NCBI RefSeq assembly: GCF_001659605.2
Contig: NW_025215482.1
Location: 62,001 to 126,000 of the forward strand
DNA: 64,000 nt
Origin: Manihot esculenta
Lineage: Eukaryota; Streptophyta; Magnoliopsida; Malpighiales; Euphorbiaceae
Direction: 5' to 3'
The notes beneath the pieces are model-generated. The model was given only the letters and a program-made list of their open reading frames with translations, was not told the origin of the DNA and searched no databases. Below are positions 60,531 to 64,000 of the stretch, in pieces. A program made the translations under genes and the position numbers. Position 1 is the first letter of the stretch. Each line of letters begins with the position of its first letter.

Positions 60531-60677
60531 TCAAAACAAATATGGATACTGCTGGAGCATAGACTCCCGCGTCTCCCATGTGCACTCTTCTAGGTTATGG
60601 TGGTTCCATAGAACTTTCACCATCGGAATCTCCTTGTTCCTTAGCTGTCTGATCTGCGTGTCCAGAATCCGCACTGG
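60531..60677 (-). pseudogene. Chromodomain tail after an in-frame TAG
   Basis: After the TAG at 60678-60680 the same minus-strand frame stays open for 48 codons to a TGA at 60531-60533. It contains VRILDTQIRQLR, VKVLWNHHNLEE and CTWE words typical of the C-terminal chromodomain of plant chromoviruses, which guides integration to heterochromatin. As the sequence stands the tail is cut from integrase by the stop. The call rests on residue similarity. Confidence 0.8.
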
Positions 60678-62350
60678 CTACTCTATATAGGTGAGATCTG
60701 TATGAATCTCCACCTCAGGCTCACTCAGAACCTGATTCGGATCTGACACAAACTGTCGTAGCATAGAAACATGAAATACCGGGTGAATTCTCTCCATAGA
60801 AGCAGGTAAATCCAGCTTATACGACACATTTCCGATCCTCTGCAACACCTCAAAGGGTCCAATGTACCGTGGAGCTAATTTACCTTTCTTCCCAAAACGA
60901 ACCACACCTTTCATTGGAGACACTTTCAGCAATACCCAAGTACCCTCCTGAAACTCTAACTGCTTCTTGCGAACGTCTGCATAACTTTTCTGTCTACTCT
61001 GAGCTGTTCTGATTCTCTCTCTGATTATGGGCACCATTCTACTGGTAATGTCTACTAACTCTGGCCCTGCAAGAGCCTTCTCTCCTACCTCTTCCCAGCA
61101 AACAGGTGATCTGCACTTCCTCCCATATAATGCTTCATAAGGAGCCATCCTAATGCTAGCATGATGACTATTATTGTAGGCAAACTCCACCAAAGGTAGA
61201 TGCTGCCTCCAAGAACCGCCAAAGTCTAACACACAAAGGCAAAGCATATCCTCTATGGTCTGGATGGTCCTTTCTGACTGTCCATCAGTCTGTGGGTGGA
61301 AAGCAGTACTAAAATCTAATCTCGTGCCCATTGCACTTTGCAGACTCCGCCAAAAGCGAGAGGTAAACTGAGGTCCTCTGTCTGAAACTATAGACACTGG
61401 AACTCCATGTAATCTCACTATCTCATCCAGATAGACCTGAGCCAACTTATCCACAGAATAGTTACTCCGTACTGGAAGAAAATGAGCAGATTTCGTGAGT
61501 CTGTCCACAATCACCCATATCGAGTCTATCCTATTGGACGCTACTGGTAAACCCACTACAAAATCCATGGCTATGTTCTCCCATTTCCACTCTGGAATCG
61601 GTAATGGATTAAGCATTCCGGCTGGTTTCTGATGCTCTAATTTCACCCTCTGACAAACCTCACAGGCTGTCACGAACTGCACCACTTCTTTCTTCATGGC
61701 TGGCCACCAATAGACCCTTTTCAGATCCTGATACATCTTGGTGGCTCCTGGGTGAACACTATACCTCGCATTATGAGCTTCCCTCATAATGTCTCCCTTC
61801 ACACTGCCCCTATTTGGTACACAAAGTCGACTCCCATAGCGAAGGATCCCTTTGCTGTCAAATCTGAACTCTACACTATTGCCTGACTGAACAGTCCTGG
61901 CAATTTTCATTAACTCAGGGTCCTCATGCTGTCTCTGAGCTATCTGCTCCAGAAACACAGGTGTCACTTTCATCTGTGCTATCAACGCACCTGTACCAGA
62001 CAACTCTAGCTGTAATCCCTCGTCAAAGAGCTTATAAAGCTCCATCACAACTGGTCTCCGCTCTGTTGCTATATGGGATAAACTGCCTAGTGACTTCCGG
62101 CTTAGGGCGTCTGCGACAACATTCGCCTTACCCGGATGATACTGGATCTTACAATCATAATCACTGAGCAATTCTACCCATCTCCGCTGTCTCATATTCA
62201 GCTCTCTCTGACTTAAGATGTACTGTAAAGTCTTGTGATCAGTGAAGATCTCGCATTTCACCCCGTAGAGGTAATGCCGCCACATCTTAAGTGCAAAGAT
62301 AACTGCTGCCATCTCTAGGTCATGGGTAGGGTAATTCAACTCGTGCTTCT
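60678..62350 (-). pseudogene. Ty3 RNase H (partial) and integrase, N-truncated pol
   Basis: Open minus-strand frame. RNase H starts mid-domain at [16 protein letters not shown] and continues through [11 protein letters not shown] and [15 protein letters not shown]. Counting from the ORF methionine at 62363, the integrase zinc module is H197, H204, C234 and C237. The catalytic triad is D267 (IAMDFVV), D328 ([10 protein letters not shown]) and E364 (TDGQSERT), with 35 residues between the last two as expected. A GPY/F-like module ([13 protein letters not shown], about 499-511) and FHVSMLRQF follow. The core looks intact, but the protein ends at a TAG before the chromodomain tail and has lost its gag, protease and RT. 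The first codons from 62363 to 62351 come from LTR sequence. Confidence 0.9.
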
Positions 62351-62893
62351 TCAAGTGCATCACTTACCTCCTATAACAAGAAGATGAACACTCAGAACAA
62401 GGGAAACGGACCACCTCTTCTCACACTCTCAACCTCTCTCAAACTCTTTAGCTTTTGTTTCAAACTTTTCAACCCTTGGACACAACAACCCTCAATCGTC
62501 TGTATGAGCAGCTCAATGCAGATGAGTCATGAGAGACGTGGCTAATCCATGGCAAGAATCTGAGGCCAACATCTGTCAGAAGCCATGACTCAGCTAGCTG
62601 GCCAACTCATCATCGGCTGCCCAATCACCTACAAGACCATGCAACGTTCGGGGGCCGAACTTGCACTTTGGAAGCCGAACACTTTCGGCGGCCGAACTTA
62701 CCTTCGGCGGCCGAACTTGGCTCAACTGCCTTAGGTCCATTTCACCTCAAAACTGAAAACGAAAGAACTGTAAAACCAGAAAACACCTCATAATACTAAG
62801 AAAACATAACTCCTACCCTTCTATAGAATCCCAACACCCCGGATCCCACCAGACAATAGGAATTCCGGTGCCGGATTCTAGCCGGGTATTACA
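62351..62893 (-). repeat. 5' LTR fragment of the minus-strand element
   Basis: 543 bases matching 59911-60453 with two differences. On the minus strand it is the LTR start (TGTAATACCCGG at 62893 inward), broken at TTCAAGTGCAT and joined to RNase H coding. The two sides share only TT at the junction. Confidence 0.93.
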
Positions 62894-62898
62894 ATTTC
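62894..62898 (+). repeat. Target-site duplication ATTTC, right copy
   Basis: ATTTC directly after the LTR fragment, matching 58281-58285, then the inverted satellite resumes with GGCCTAATAGC. Confidence 0.95.
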
Positions 62899-64000
62899 GG
62901 CCTAATAGCTTCCAACCCAAAAACTGCCAAGTCTATTGCCCATGTTAAATCCGGTGCCCGATTTCGGCCTAATAGCTTCCATCCCAAAAACTGCCAAGTC
63001 TATCACCCATGTTACATCCGGTGCCCGATTTCGGCCTAATAGCTTCCATCCCAAAAACTTCCAAGTCTATCACCCATGTTACATCCGGTGCCCGATTTCG
63101 GCCTAATAGCTTCCATCCCAAAAACTGCCAAGTTTATCACCCATGTTACATCCGGTGCCCGATTTCGGCCTAATAGCTTCCATCCAAAAAACTGCCAAGT
63201 CTATCACTCATGTTACATCCGGTGCCCGATTTCGGCCTAATAGCTTCTATCTCAAAAACTGCCAAGTCTATCACCCATGTTACATCCGGTGCCCGATTTC
63301 AGCCTAATAGCTTCCATCCCAAAAACTGCCAAGTCTATCACCCATGTTACATTCGGTGCCCGATTTCGGCCTAATAGCTTCCATCCCAAAAACTTCCAAG
63401 TCTATCACCCATGTTACATCCGGTGCCCGATTTCGGCCTAATAGCTTCCATCCAAAAAACTGCCAAGTCTATCACTCATGTTACATCCGGTGCCCGATTT
63501 CGGCCTAATAGCTTCCATCTCAAAAACTGCCAAGTCTATCACCCATGTTACATCCGGTGCCCGATTTCGTCCTAATAGCTTCCATCCCAAACACTGCCAA
63601 GTCTATCACCCATGTTACATCCGGTGCCTGATTTCGGCCTAATAGCTTCCATCCCAAAAACTTCCAAGTCTATCACCCATGTTACATCCGGTGCCCGATT
63701 TCGTCCTAATAGCTTCCATCCCAAAAACTGCCAAGTCTATCACCCATGTTACATCCGGTGCCCGATTTCGGCCTAATAGCTTCCATCCCAAAAACTTCCA
63801 AGTCTATCACCCATGTTACATCCGGTGCCCGATTTCGGCCTAATAGCTTCCATCCCAAAAACTTCCAAGTCTATCACCCATGTTACATCCGGTGCCCGAT
63901 TTCGGCCTAATAGCTTCCATCCAAAAAACTACCAAGTCTATCACCCATGTTATATCCGGTGCCCGATTTCGGCCTAATAGCTTCCATCCTAAAAACTGCC
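62899..64000 (-). repeat. 67-bp satellite, inverted orientation, to window end
   Basis: About 16 monomers of reverse-complement satellite with moderate divergence (CCAAAAACTTCCAAG, ATCCAAAAAACTGCC, TATCACTCATG). Two short runs of variants recur about 265 bases apart (63187 and 63452 both read ATCCAAAAAACTGCC...CACTCATG), a small local block duplication. Confidence 0.94.

Larger units (their letters stand above)
58286..62893 (-). mobile_element. Minus-strand Ty3/gypsy chromovirus, internally deleted, with target duplication
   Basis: A 4608-bp element in minus orientation. The 3' LTR is 58286-60453, preceded on its own strand by a purine tract, a pol fragment from RNase H to integrase, and a 543-base piece of 5' LTR at 62351-62893. 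The rest of the 5' LTR, primer site, gag, protease and RT are deleted. Perfect ATTTC duplications flank it, so insertion came first and the internal deletion later or during reverse transcription. The 543 bases shared by the two LTR copies differ at 2 positions by eye, so it is young. Same family as 51644-57810. Confidence 0.93.

Overview
This window is plant pericentromeric or centromeric heterochromatin with no recognisable host gene. It consists of a tandem satellite with a 67-bp monomer (a 68-bp variant is common) plus four LTR retrotransposons inserted in or next to it. Every recognisable coding segment belongs to plant Ty3/gypsy elements. One primer binding site matches plant tRNA-Asp, and two others match initiator tRNA-Met. 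The gag proteins resemble what I remember of Euphorbiaceae (cassava-type) elements, but the species is only a guess. Two runs of exactly 1000 N (1512-2511 and 39115-40114) are placeholder gaps, so the true array lengths are unknown.

Layout: 1-1511 canonical satellite, then a gap. 2512-6073 is diverged satellite. 6074-12592 is an intact non-autonomous LTR element with two 2080-bp LTRs, a perfect 5-bp target duplication (ATGGG), a tRNA-Asp-type primer site and one 406-codon ORF of unknown function. 12593-31188 is satellite again, diverged up to about 17.8 kb, very homogeneous from 17.8 to about 30.4 kb, then mixed. 31189-39114 is a minus-strand chromovirus-like Ty3 element, heavily rearranged, with inverted LTR pieces and several junctions at short shared sequences; it runs into the second gap. 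40115-51643 is a more diverged satellite domain with higher-order repeats (one clear period is 1886 bp). 51644-57810 is a plus-strand Ty3 element with a 2282-bp 5' LTR and a gag-pol frame. It is broken by a stop, a frame change and an altered RT catalytic motif, and is cut off after RNase H. 57811-58285 is satellite in the opposite orientation. 58286-62893 is a minus-strand relative of the previous element, internally deleted but with an intact 3' LTR, integrase and a perfect target duplication (ATTTC). 62894-64000 is satellite, still inverted.

How the parts relate: the satellite is the substrate and the LTR elements are insertions into it. Two insertions are proven by target duplications made of satellite sequence and look young: about 11 differences between the 2080-bp LTRs of the first, and 2 in 543 bp shared by the LTR copies of the last. 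The array shows local homogenisation, block duplication and one orientation switch at a truncated element. Most of the many apparent ORFs in the satellite arise because few stop codons occur per monomer and because 67+68 = 135 bp keeps frame. They are not genes.
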